Origin: Gehongia tenuis
GTDB lineage: Bacteria > Bacillota > Clostridia > Christensenellales > NSJ-53
DNA length: 64,000 nt
Reading direction: 5' to 3'
Assembly: GCF_014384795.1 (NCBI RefSeq)
Contig: NZ_JACRSR010000001.1
Coordinates: 1,153,823 to 1,217,822 of the forward strand
The notes beneath the pieces were generated by a model. The model did no database searches, was not told the DNA's origin, and worked only from the letters and a program-made list of their open reading frames with translations. Position numbers and translations under genes: made by a program. Below are positions 8,775-16,426 of the stretch, piece after piece (positions within the stretch are counted from its first letter, which is position 1; the number at the start of each line of letters is the position of its first letter).

Positions 8775-10367
8775 CTAGGTCTCAGGCTCCACCGTAGCAT
8801 CCAGCCAGAATACGTCCGGCTTTGCGATGAGCCGGGCATTGTTGTAAGCCATATCGAGGGTCAAAATTGTGGCGCCCCGATAGTAAGGGACCCGGCCAGA
8901 CCGGTCGAGGGAGAGGGCCAGCGCACACTGGGGCCGGTCCGCCTCCTCCAGCTCGCCCAAATAGATGGGCAGAAGGAACTGGATCTCCCCCGTCTCCCGC
9001 CAGAATTGGGGCACTGCCAATTTGTAGTTGCGCTCCGCCAGCAGTTTCGCACGCTGGATGGCGCTGTCAAAATCCCGGGCAATCCGCGCCAGCAGTATGT
9101 TCTTTACCTCCGGATTATCCTTGCACCGCTGGTACTCCTCGTCATACTTGGGCAGACGCTTGCGCTCCACGCCATCCTCAAAGATATGCAGATCATTTAG
9201 CTTGATGGCATATCTGGCATCGAACATGATCTCCCGATAATCCGTAAAATAGCGAGCGATAGGGGGGAGTTTGTAGATCTCGCCGTCGTAGATATTGGCA
9301 ATCTCTCTGTCGCTCTCCGAATAGCAGCAGGGATTTTTGATCATTCTGTAGGTCCGTTTGCCCATCCCCTCGATGGATAGTTCAATATCGCATCGTTCAC
9401 CTACAATGATGATCTGACGGAACAGACGGCTTAAAAGCCCCGAATTGAAATAGATCTTGCCGTCCACCTCGTCCACATGCCTGGGTCCGCTACCATCACT
9501 TCGGGCGTCTTCATCTTCCAGGCGGTAAAGCGTGTGCGTGATATAGGAACGAAGGATGCCATAGGGCGGGCTGCCCGCAGGCGAAGCCGTCCAAACTTCG
9601 TCCATGGCCAGCTCCGCCAGCTGCTGCAAAAAAGCGTTCGCAGTTCCGGCGCCTTCAAAGATCATAGATCCAAGATGATAGCAGTTCATATCGAGGATCT
9701 TTTCCAGTAGCTCGTTCTCACCCTTGGCCATCAGTCCAAACCAGGGCTGGGCGCCCGTAACAAGATTGGCCTCCATGGTCAGCCAGATGGGTTCCCCCGT
9801 CAAGGTCGTCTCGCCCAGGGGATAGTAAGAGATAGCTCCCTTGGCTGTTCCCTGATAAACACCAAGACGGCCCGTCCGCTGAGCTTCGTCAAAGGCGCTT
9901 TGGAGGGCCGCTTCCCACGCTTCCTCCGTAAGGTTCTTTCCCGTCATGGAGTTCAGCACCCGTTCCAGCGAACTGAAATCCCGAAGGAAGGTATAGCTGC
10001 GCAAACTGCCCCCGGCGGCGCGCCAGCCTTTCAAGATGCTTTCCCGCGTCCCGATGGCTACACCCTGCCAATTACTATCCTTCTCCAGTCCATTCAATCT
10101 TCGAGTGGTGAATCCCCCGTAAATCTTTTCCCCGCCGGTGGTCACATACCCCGTATCCACCAGCATATAGGCGATGTTCTTTCCGTGGGGGTCGACGGGT
10201 TCCAAGCGCTCATCCCAGCAAAGGCATCGATTATAACGGTCCTGCCATTCGGCGTCCACATACTCGTCCAGCAGCCTATAATCGATATTGGTGCCGCAAA
10301 GCCGCCGCATCTCGGCCGCATAGCCTTTGTTCTCCACATAGCCGATGGAAAAGAATCCACTTTTCAT
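8775..10367 (-). CDS. DUF3825-containing protein of unknown function
   Basis: A 530-residue protein whose C-terminal half (about 300-525) matches my memory of the DUF3825 family: YFNSGLLSRLF, an ESDREI segment, ARYFTDYREIMFDARY, RNYKLAVPQFW, IQFLLPIYL and TLDMAYNNARLIAKPDVFWLD. The N-terminal 290 residues (starting MKSGFFSIGYVENKGYAAEM) I do not recognise. No signal peptide or membrane segment is seen. The start overlaps the stop of an upstream HD-domain hydrolase by four bases (ATGA), so the two proteins are made together. The role of DUF3825 is unknown to me; pairing with an HD phosphohydrolase hints at nucleotide or RNA metabolism, but that is inference. Confidence 0.75.
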   Translation of the reverse strand: MKSGFFSIGYVENKGYAAEMRRLCGTNIDYRLLDEYVDAEWQDRYNRCLCWDERLEPVDPHGKNIAYMLVDTGYVTTGGEKIYGGFTTRRLNGLEKDSNWQGVAIGTRESILKGWRAAGGSLRSYTFLRDFSSLERVLNSMTGKNLTEEAWEAALQSAFDEAQRTGRLGVYQGTAKGAISYYPLGETTLTGEPIWLTMEANLVTGAQPWFGLMAKGENELLEKILDMNCYHLGSMIFEGAGTANAFLQQLAELAMDEVWTASPAGSPPYGILRSYITHTLYRLEDEDARSDGSGPRHVDEVDGKIYFNSGLLSRLFRQIIIVGERCDIELSIEGMGKRTYRMIKNPCCYSESDREIANIYDGEIYKLPPIARYFTDYREIMFDARYAIKLNDLHIFEDGVERKRLPKYDEEYQRCKDNPEVKNILLARIARDFDSAIQRAKLLAERNYKLAVPQFWRETGEIQFLLPIYLGELEEADRPQCALALSLDRSGRVPYYRGATILTLDMAYNNARLIAKPDVFWLDATVEPET

Positions 10368-10945
10368 CCCTGATCCTCCTGTCCTTTGAACTCCCCCACC
10401 CGGACTCTTGTATCTTCATCGATCATCCTGCGCAATTCTTTAAGAACCGGTCCCTTAAAATATTGGATCCCATATTCAAGGTTGAAGGCATAATCGAAAT
10501 CCTCAGGATTGCGCCCCTGATTGTGCTGCAAAATGGTCTCCGCTTTGTCCAGTGCCTTCACAAGTTTTGCCTCCCCGGTGGCATTGTCGTTGTACTGCTG
10601 CCACAGCTCGCGGATCTCCCTCTTAAGTGGCTCCGGCAAGGGCCGCACGATTCGTTCCAACGCCCGTCTTTCCGCCTCATGCTTGCTTTTCTCGTCCGTA
10701 CGAAGGGCCGCCGAGATATCCCCAACATCCAGCTCCGCAAGGTCGTGAATCAAACACATCACGAGCACTTTATGACCATCAAGCGCTGGAAACTCATGGA
10801 GAAAAAGCCCAGCCATCAAAGCCAGGCGCCAGGAATGCTCCGCCGTGCTTTCCTGCCGCCCGGAGGCGGTCCATGCCGTGCGCAGCGTGGACTTCAGGCC
10901 CTCTACCTCCTGAATGAACCGCACATAGCTTTCCAAAACATCCAT
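10364..10945 (-). CDS. HD-domain phosphohydrolase (YfbR/HD_3 type)
   Basis: A 193-residue HD-superfamily hydrolase. The metal-binding residues are visible as the histidine of ESTAEHSWRLALMA and the HD pair of CLIHDLAELDVGDI; a later aspartate is present in the helical C-terminal half. Family members act on 5'-deoxynucleotides or oxetanocin-like phosphates, but the substrate here is not known. The ATG at 10945 is preferred over a GTG five codons upstream because that GTG overlaps the AGGAGG ribosome site. Its stop overlaps the DUF3825 gene start by four bases, forming a two-gene unit driven by an extended -10 promoter just upstream. Confidence 0.85.
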   Translation of the reverse strand: MDVLESYVRFIQEVEGLKSTLRTAWTASGRQESTAEHSWRLALMAGLFLHEFPALDGHKVLVMCLIHDLAELDVGDISAALRTDEKSKHEAERRALERIVRPLPEPLKREIRELWQQYNDNATGEAKLVKALDKAETILQHNQGRNPEDFDYAFNLEYGIQYFKGPVLKELRRMIDEDTRVRVGEFKGQEDQG

Positions 10946-10979
10946 ATCCTTCGTCTCCACCTCCTACGCGCATAAAATT

Positions 10980-10988
10980 ATTATAGCA
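10980..10988 (-). promoter_or_regulatory. Extended -10 promoter for the HD/DUF3825 pair
   Basis: The minus strand reads TGCTATAAT, a perfect extended -10, 35 bases before the ATG. No convincing -35 is seen, which fits an extended -10 promoter. Confidence 0.6.
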
Positions 10989-11011
10989 TAGGCGGTCCCT
11001 TTTCGGCGAGT

Positions 11012-11049
11012 AACAAAAACAGCCCCCCGCCATTTTTTGACGGGGGGCT
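11012..11049 (-). terminator. Rho-independent terminator of the pxp operon
   Basis: A 9-base-pair stem (AGCCCCCCG with CGGGGGGCT) and an A-rich loop are followed on the minus strand by GTTTTTGTTA. It lies 11 bases past the dehydrogenase stop codon. Confidence 0.85.
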
Positions 11050-11060
11050 TCACGGCTTTG

Positions 11061-12026
11061 CTATCCGTTCACCACGTTGACAGGGCTGCCGGAAAGAAAG
11101 GCTTTGACGTTTTCCACGGCAATATCCATCAGCCTTTGACGGCTTTCCTTGGGTGCCCAGGAGATATGGGGCGTAATGATACAGTTTTTCGCCTTGAGCA
11201 GGGGGTTGTCACCCCGAATGGGCTCGGTGGAGACCACATCGAGCCCAGCTCCGGCTACTTTGCCCGAATTGAGCGCTTCAGCCAGGTCCTCCTCCACAAT
11301 GAGCGGGCCCCGGGAGTTGTTTATAATGAATACGCCGTCCTTCATCCTGGCGATGGATTCCCGGTTGATAAGACCCTCCGTTTCCTTGAACAATGGACAG
11401 TGCAGCGCAATGACATCCGACGTGCGGAGCAGCTCGTCCAGCTCGGCATAGCGGCAGGTTTCCGATACCAGCTTTGGATGCTGGCAGGTATCGTAAGCCA
11501 GCACCTTCATGCCAAGCGCCTGTGCGATGCGCCCCGTAGCCTGCCCGATGCGGCCATAGCCAATGATGCCCATTGTCTTTTCTGCAAGCTCGATGAGCGG
11601 ATAATCCCAAAAGCACCAATCGGGGCAGGCCTCCCAGCGTCCCTCGCGTACAGCAGCGGAATGATGCCCCACATGATGGCACAGCTCAAGGAGCAGCGCG
11701 ATCGCAAACTGCCCCACGGCATTCGTGCCATAGGTGGGAATATTGGTGACCACGATGCCCTTCTCCCTCGCCGCCGCCACATCCACGATGTTGTAGCCAG
11801 TAGCCAAAACGCCGATATAGCGAATGTTAGGACAGGCATCCATGGCCGCCCGAGAAACCGGCGTCTTGTTGGTGATGACCAGCTCCGCACCGCCGATGCG
11901 CTCCGCCACCACCTCATCCGTATGGGGCGTTCTGTCATAAACCGTCAGCTCTCCCAGAGTCGCCATGGCGTCCCAGGAAAGATCGCCGGGATTTTCCGTA
12001 TATCCGTCCAGGATCACAATTTTCAC
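11061..12026 (-). CDS. D-2-hydroxyacid dehydrogenase (NAD-dependent)
   Basis: A 321-residue member of the D-isomer 2-hydroxyacid dehydrogenase family, near full family length. The NAD-binding fold shows GYGRIGQATGRIAQALGMKVLAYD at mid-protein. The catalytic arginine lies in NNSRGPLIVEEDL, the glutamate in VVSTEPIRGDNPLL, and the histidine in TPHISWAPKESR. It reduces or oxidises a 2-keto/2-hydroxy acid in the cytoplasm; glycerate/hydroxypyruvate-like substrates are common for this subgroup but unproven here. The GTG start has AAGGA eight bases upstream. It is the last gene of an operon behind rraA-like, pxpB, pxpC and pxpA, with a strong terminator just after it. Confidence 0.92.
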   Translation of the reverse strand: MKIVILDGYTENPGDLSWDAMATLGELTVYDRTPHTDEVVAERIGGAELVITNKTPVSRAAMDACPNIRYIGVLATGYNIVDVAAAREKGIVVTNIPTYGTNAVGQFAIALLLELCHHVGHHSAAVREGRWEACPDWCFWDYPLIELAEKTMGIIGYGRIGQATGRIAQALGMKVLAYDTCQHPKLVSETCRYAELDELLRTSDVIALHCPLFKETEGLINRESIARMKDGVFIINNSRGPLIVEEDLAEALNSGKVAGAGLDVVSTEPIRGDNPLLKAKNCIITPHISWAPKESRQRLMDIAVENVKAFLSGSPVNVVNG

Positions 12027-12050
12027 AGTACCATTCCTTTCGCTTTCAAG

Positions 12051-12809
12051 TCAGCTGAAATTCCGGATCTCAATGCCTTCATCAGCAAAGGCCTCACGGA
12101 TTCTTTGCACAAAAGCCAGTGCCTTGGGGCCGTCCCCATGCACACAGAGCGTATCTCCCGCGATATCCAGTTCCTTTCCGTTTATGGAGGTTACCCTGCC
12201 CTCCTTGATCATGCGGATGCACCGCTCAATGGCGATATTTTCATCGGTGATCATGGAGCCCTCCATCTTGCGGGGCACCAGGGAAAGATCGTCCATATAG
12301 GCCCGGTCCGCGAAGATCTCCGATTTTGCCGTAAGGCCCATCTTCTTCGCCTCATCGCCCAGCACAGCACCTGCGCAGTAGAAGATGATGAGCTTCGGGT
12401 CGATTTCACAGACCGCCTCGCAAATGGCCCGGGAAACTTCCCGATCCTCCTGGCACAGATTGCCAAGAGCGCCGTGCGGCGCCACGTGCTGGAGGCGCAT
12501 GCCCTCGGCGGTGGCAAAGGCAGAAAGAGCACCGATCTGATATTTCATGTAATTTTTTACCTCTTCAAAGGTGAGCACCATCTTCCTGCGGCCAAACCCG
12601 AGAAGATCGGGATATCCCGGATGGGCGCCTACGGCAGCTCCATGGGCTTTTGCCGCTTTTACCGTCCGTGCCATCACCATGGGATCCCCCGCATGGAATC
12701 CGCAGGCCACATTGGCGGAGGTCACATACTTGATGATCTCCTCGTCGCCGCCAAGCCTGTAGGCGCCAAAACTCTCTCCCATATCGCTGTTCAAATCCAC
12801 CTGATACAT
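12051..12809 (-). CDS. pxpA: 5-oxoprolinase subunit A (LamB/YcsF family)
   Basis: A 252-residue LamB/YcsF family protein beginning MYQVDLNSDMGESFGAYRLG, the hallmark of PxpA. Further family motifs are SANVACGFHAGDPMVM, VGAHPGYPDLLGFGRR and VKPHG-type segment QHVAPHGALGN. With PxpB and PxpC it makes the ATP-dependent 5-oxoprolinase that opens 5-oxo-L-proline to glutamate. A longer frame upstream exists only because it overlaps pxpC; the ATG at 12809, two bases after the pxpC stop, matches the family start exactly. One substitution of the usual KPHGALYN is visible as APHGALGN. Confidence 0.93.
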   Translation of the reverse strand: MYQVDLNSDMGESFGAYRLGGDEEIIKYVTSANVACGFHAGDPMVMARTVKAAKAHGAAVGAHPGYPDLLGFGRRKMVLTFEEVKNYMKYQIGALSAFATAEGMRLQHVAPHGALGNLCQEDREVSRAICEAVCEIDPKLIIFYCAGAVLGDEAKKMGLTAKSEIFADRAYMDDLSLVPRKMEGSMITDENIAIERCIRMIKEGRVTSINGKELDIAGDTLCVHGDGPKALAFVQRIREAFADEGIEIRNFS

Positions 12810-12811
12810 CC

Positions 12812-13834
12812 TCAGCCCTCCATTTCTTCCACCTGGACATGGTACATATTCTCCCCAATCGTCAGCCTGAACTGGCGACGTGCCGGTGCGGCCAGCGCCA
12901 TTCGCTGCTGCAAGATATTCATCTCCTGATGATAGGCAGCGTATAAATCCTGTGCCTCTTCCACTGATACGGCCTTGAAGCGAACCACGTCGCCGGATTT
13001 GCACTGCCCAATGATGGGCAGATCCACCGTGATAACCGTTGCTATTTTGGTGTAGCCGCCCACCGTTTGATGCTCGGCCAGCATAATGATGGGCTCTCCC
13101 GCCGTGGGAACCTGTACGGACCCGGTCACAAGGCCGTCGGAGATGATGTTCCCGTCGGATCGGTGTTCGATCACCGGACCTTCCAGACGATATCCCCTCC
13201 GGTCAAAATCCTGTCCCACCCGGTAGGCTTCATTTAAAAAGGTCTCCATGCCTTTTTTCGTAAAGCGGTCCTCCTGGGGGCCCAGAATGACGCGGAGCAC
13301 GCGCTCCATACCAGAAAAGGAATCGCCCTCGGTCTGCCGGACCGCCATCCCCGGAAGTGCTGGGATCCTTTGGTTCAGGGAGATCTCATCACCATTTCTC
13401 AGTTTTCGGCCCGCGTAGCCGCCGAATTCTCCGCTTAAAAGGGTGCTTTTGCTTCCCATGAGCTCGGGAATCTTCATGCCGCCCGCTACGGCCAGATAGG
13501 TTCTGCACCCCTCCTTAACCAGGCCAAATTCCAGCCTGTCGCCGGAATTGACAGAAACAGCGGCATACATGCTCATCGGAGCGCCATTGAGCTGCGGCTG
13601 CATATCAGCGCCGGTTACGGCGATCACGGCGGCGTCCGTAAAGCGGATGGTGGGACCCATCAGCGTCATCTCCAGGCATCCTTCGCCCCGGTCGTTGCCT
13701 ACCAGAAGATTGGCAATGTTCATGGACCGCATATCCATTGGGCCGGAGGGCGTCATACCATACTGTTCGTATCCAAAACGGCCGCCGTCCTGAACCGTGG
13801 TCAGAATGCCGCCGTTCTCAAACTTCATCCCCAT
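12812..13834 (-). CDS. pxpC: 5-oxoprolinase subunit C (biotin-dependent carboxyltransferase-like, KipA)
   Basis: A 340-residue protein of the KipA/PxpC family, homologous to the C-terminal part of urea amidolyase. Signatures are GGILTTVQDGGRFGYEQYGMTPSGPMD at the N-terminus, LLVGNDRGEGCLEMTLMGP, a central RVILGPQEDRF and a C-terminal VQVPTAGEPIIMLAEHQTVGGYTKIATV. It forms the catalytic heterodimer with PxpB. It follows pxpB by two bases and precedes pxpA by two bases. The C-terminal 40 residues (HQEMNILQQRM onward) extend beyond the core but are common in the family. Confidence 0.93.
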   Translation of the reverse strand: MGMKFENGGILTTVQDGGRFGYEQYGMTPSGPMDMRSMNIANLLVGNDRGEGCLEMTLMGPTIRFTDAAVIAVTGADMQPQLNGAPMSMYAAVSVNSGDRLEFGLVKEGCRTYLAVAGGMKIPELMGSKSTLLSGEFGGYAGRKLRNGDEISLNQRIPALPGMAVRQTEGDSFSGMERVLRVILGPQEDRFTKKGMETFLNEAYRVGQDFDRRGYRLEGPVIEHRSDGNIISDGLVTGSVQVPTAGEPIIMLAEHQTVGGYTKIATVITVDLPIIGQCKSGDVVRFKAVSVEEAQDLYAAYHQEMNILQQRMALAAPARRQFRLTIGENMYHVQVEEMEG

Positions 13835-13836
13835 GG

Positions 13837-14571
13837 CTACAACTCTTTCTCATAGGTTTTACATGTGTATTCGCCCAGTTCCACCTGGCGCTTGATCTGC
13901 ATGTATTCATCCCGTTCAATGGGGATATGACGGATCCACTGGCCCGCCCGAAGCAAAAAAGGGTCCCTCTTGCGGTAGTCGCAGGGCAGGATCGGCGTGG
14001 CCCCGATGATGTTCCAGCCGCAGGGCTGACTGAAAGGTATGATGTCGCTGAGCGCCAGCTGGACCACAATCTTCCCACCGGGAATCCGAACCCGGGGCGC
14101 TTCCCTGCGTTTGAAGGAGAAGGGATTTTCAAACCTGGCCGTGTAGGGATGGCCCGGGGAAAACCCCAGCATGTAGACGTAGTAGTCGCTTTGGCTGTGA
14201 ATCCTGATGATCTCCTCGATGGACTTATTCTCCAGCTTTGCAATTTCTTCGATATCATCGGCGAACTCCTCGTCGTAGATAACCGGGATCTCCGTGACCA
14301 TGGCCTTGGGCAGGCTCACGCTGGCAAGCTGGTCCAGCCGCTCCTCAACCAAAGCGATTACCCGCTGGCTACGAACAACCAGCGGGTCATATTGAATAAG
14401 AAGAGCTCTGTAGGTCGGTATCAGTTCCATCATGCCCGGAAAAGGAGCCTGCTCCAGAGCATATTTTAAGGATCGGACCTTGCCATTGACCTTCAGGCTG
14501 ATCTCGTTTTCAAATTCCACCAAAACCGCTTTGTCTCCGGCACAGCGGATTGTCACTTCTTGCATGCTCAT
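13837..14571 (-). CDS. pxpB: 5-oxoprolinase subunit B (KipI family)
   Basis: A 244-residue KipI/PxpB protein. Motifs are an N-terminal GDKAVLVEFENEISL, then TYRALLIQYDPLVV, and the catalytic-domain IHSQSDYYVYMLGFSPGHPYT and VRIPGGKIVVQLALSDIIPFSQPCGWNIIGATP. In Bacillus the relative KipI also inhibits a sporulation kinase, but with pxpC and pxpA directly downstream the metabolic role is more likely. The start codon is uncertain: ATG 14571 and ATG 14565 are both possible and the ribosome site is weak (GGA). Confidence 0.92.
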   Translation of the reverse strand: MSMQEVTIRCAGDKAVLVEFENEISLKVNGKVRSLKYALEQAPFPGMMELIPTYRALLIQYDPLVVRSQRVIALVEERLDQLASVSLPKAMVTEIPVIYDEEFADDIEEIAKLENKSIEEIIRIHSQSDYYVYMLGFSPGHPYTARFENPFSFKRREAPRVRIPGGKIVVQLALSDIIPFSQPCGWNIIGATPILPCDYRKRDPFLLRAGQWIRHIPIERDEYMQIKRQVELGEYTCKTYEKEL

Positions 14572-14597
14572 AAATCCATCATAACCGTTGTTAACGA

Positions 14598-15278
14598 TTA
14601 GTCAACATACTCCACGCCGATCTTCTCAAGCGTCTGGTCGATCCAGTCCCGGTTGAGGCCTTTGCCGCTTGCGATATCCGCAAACTGGACGGTCTCGCTG
14701 GCCGTAACCTTTTTGGCGCTCTCCGCCAGCGCCTCGGCCTCCTCCGGCTTGATCACAAGCACGCTATCCCCATCGCCCACCAGGATATCCCCAGGGCAGA
14801 TCACCTGGCCCGCACAGGACACGGGAAAACCAATCTCTCCAGGGCCGTTCTTGTAGGGACCGTTGGGCGTCACGCCCTTAGCGTAAACCGGAAACTCTTC
14901 AATAGCCGCAATCTCGTCATGGTCGCGGATGCATCCATCAACGATAAAACCGGCAAGACCCTTCATCATGGCATAGCGGGTCATGATCTCGCCGCACAGG
15001 GAACGGCTCATGCTGCCGCCGGTAGCAATGACCAAAACGTCGCCGGGCTTTGCCATATCCAGCGCTTTATGGAACATCAGATTGTCGCCCGCAGGGGCCT
15101 TCACCGTGAAAGCGGTGCCCAGAAGGGGCGCTTTATTCATGGGACGAATCGAGGCGTCCAGCGCCGCGAGCCTGCCCATGCAGTCGTCAATATTGGCTAC
15201 CGGGACACCGCGGAACGCCTCCACCAGCTCCCTGTCCGGCCGTTCAAAATTCTTCTTGATTCTACATCCTGTTGGCAT
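14598..15278 (-). CDS. RraA-family protein (aldolase/decarboxylase-like)
   Basis: A 226-residue protein of the RraA / HMG aldolase family. The active-site loop is visible as GFIVDGCIRDHDEI, with the metal-binding region GDVLVIATGGSMSRSLCGEIMTRYA before it. Members range from RNase E inhibitor RraA to 4-hydroxy-4-methyl-2-oxoglutarate and oxaloacetate aldolases; with metabolic neighbours, a lyase on a hydroxy-keto acid is more likely. First gene of the operon with pxpB, pxpC, pxpA and a hydroxyacid dehydrogenase. ATG 15278 has GAGG seven bases upstream; the ATG at 15284 overlaps that site. Confidence 0.88.
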   Translation of the reverse strand: MPTGCRIKKNFERPDRELVEAFRGVPVANIDDCMGRLAALDASIRPMNKAPLLGTAFTVKAPAGDNLMFHKALDMAKPGDVLVIATGGSMSRSLCGEIMTRYAMMKGLAGFIVDGCIRDHDEIAAIEEFPVYAKGVTPNGPYKNGPGEIGFPVSCAGQVICPGDILVGDGDSVLVIKPEEAEALAESAKKVTASETVQFADIASGKGLNRDWIDQTLEKIGVEYVD

Positions 15279-15326
15279 AACCATTCCTCACTTTCCGAAA
15301 GCCTCACGGCTCCCATACCTGGTTTC

Positions 15327-15355
15327 AGAATAGCACAGAAGATAACCATTGAAAA
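15327..15355 (-). promoter_or_regulatory. Promoter of the rraA-pxpBCA-dehydrogenase operon
   Basis: On the minus strand TTTTCA and TATTCT are 17 bases apart, with TG in extended -10 position. The -35 overlaps the -35 of the divergent lysR promoter, so a LysR dimer bound here could control both. Confidence 0.55.
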
Positions 15356-15377
15356 ACGAATAATTTCTCTGTATAAT
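15349..15377 (+). promoter_or_regulatory. lysR promoter
   Basis: TTGAAA, 17 bases, then a perfect TATAAT, 47 bases before the lysR ATG. An inverted repeat ATAATA-TAAA-TATTAT (15374-15389) overlaps the -10 and could be an autoregulatory site. Confidence 0.75.
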
Positions 15378-15423
15378 ATAAATATTATCTATGATTAGTC
15401 CTATATGAAACGAGGAAAACGCC

Positions 15424-16347
15424 ATGAATCTTGCCGATATCGAAACCTTTCTCAGCATCGTGAACACCAAGAGCATCACCAAGACCGCCGACCTGCTTTT
15501 TTTGTCCCAGCCTACGGTAAGCCACCGGCTGAGTTCACTGGAAAAGGATCTGGGTTTTTCGCTGGTGATTCGGCAAAAAGGACACAAGCAGGTGGAGCTT
15601 ACTCCCAAAGGCCAGGAGTTCATCTCCATCGCGGAGCGCTGGATTTCCCTTTGGAAGGAAACCCAGATCCTGCAATATAATGAGGATCGGATGCTGCTGA
15701 CCATCGGCTGCACGGACAGTCTCAACAACACGGTGATGGCTCCCTTTTACCGCCTCATTCTCAAGGGTGAATATCCGCTGGACCTTAAGATCGAGACCCA
15801 TCAATCGGCGGAGCTGTACAGCATCCTGAGCGAGCATGATATTGATATCGGTTTTGTTTACCACCATCTCAACTACAAGAACATCATCTCCGAGAAGCTC
15901 TTTCAGGAAAAGCTGTATCTTGTCCAATCGGATCAGCCGGCCGTCCCGCAGCCTCTCGTTCATACCAACGAACTGGATCCCACCATGGAGCTTTTTCTGG
16001 CGTGGGACGACCACTATCAGATCTGGCATGACCGCTGGCTTACCGCTTCCTTCCGGCCCCATATCGCCGCAGACACCATCACTCTTTTGGATCGCCTTTG
16101 GGAGGACCCCCGCCACTGGATGATCGCGCCAATCTCCGTCATCGAGGAACTGGCCCGCTTCCGGCCCATCTATGTAAGCGAGCTCAAGAATCCGCCCCCG
16201 GACCGCATCTGCTATAAGATCAAGCACAAATTTCCCAATGTGACCCATGAGCGAACCGTATCCTATTTCGAACAGCTGCTCGATGACTATCTCGCCGCCC
16301 ATTGGCAGCCCATCAAAGTAGGCGAGGTTTGGGGTGGATCCCAGTAA
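15424..16347 (+). CDS. LysR-family transcriptional regulator
   Basis: A 307-residue LysR-type regulator. The N-terminal winged helix-turn-helix (residues 1-62) reads FLSIVNTKSITKTADLLFLSQPTVSHRLSSLEKDLG, followed by a linker helix and a periplasmic-binding-like effector domain (about 90-295). It is divergent from the rraA-pxp operon with overlapping promoters, the usual arrangement for a LysR protein that controls its neighbour, so the likely effector is a substrate or intermediate of that pathway. The start ATG has GAGG about eight bases upstream. A perfect hairpin follows the stop. Confidence 0.92.
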   Translation: MNLADIETFLSIVNTKSITKTADLLFLSQPTVSHRLSSLEKDLGFSLVIRQKGHKQVELTPKGQEFISIAERWISLWKETQILQYNEDRMLLTIGCTDSLNNTVMAPFYRLILKGEYPLDLKIETHQSAELYSILSEHDIDIGFVYHHLNYKNIISEKLFQEKLYLVQSDQPAVPQPLVHTNELDPTMELFLAWDDHYQIWHDRWLTASFRPHIAADTITLLDRLWEDPRHWMIAPISVIEELARFRPIYVSELKNPPPDRICYKIKHKFPNVTHERTVSYFEQLLDDYLAAHWQPIKVGEVWGGSQ

Positions 16348-16351
16348 AACA

Positions 16352-16392
16352 AGAAATACCCCAAAAGTGTATCGAGCTTTTGGGGTATTTCT
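16352..16392. terminator. Bidirectional terminator between lysR and an aminotransferase gene
   Basis: A perfect 16-base-pair stem (left arm starts AGAAATACCCC, right arm ends GGGGTATTTCT) with a 9-base loop. It lies between two convergent genes; the A/T-rich stem ends supply U-runs on both strands. Confidence 0.85.
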
Positions 16393-16426
16393 CTTATTGT
16401 AAGGGGGAAAGGTAACCGCTGTTGAT

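Noticed and set aside
11037..12929. 630-codon plus-strand frame
   Set aside because: Antisense to the dehydrogenase and pxpA, both strongly supported on the minus strand.
12810..13004. N-terminal extension of pxpA
   Set aside because: The extra 65 codons overlap pxpC; the family start MYQVDLNSDMGE lies at 12809.
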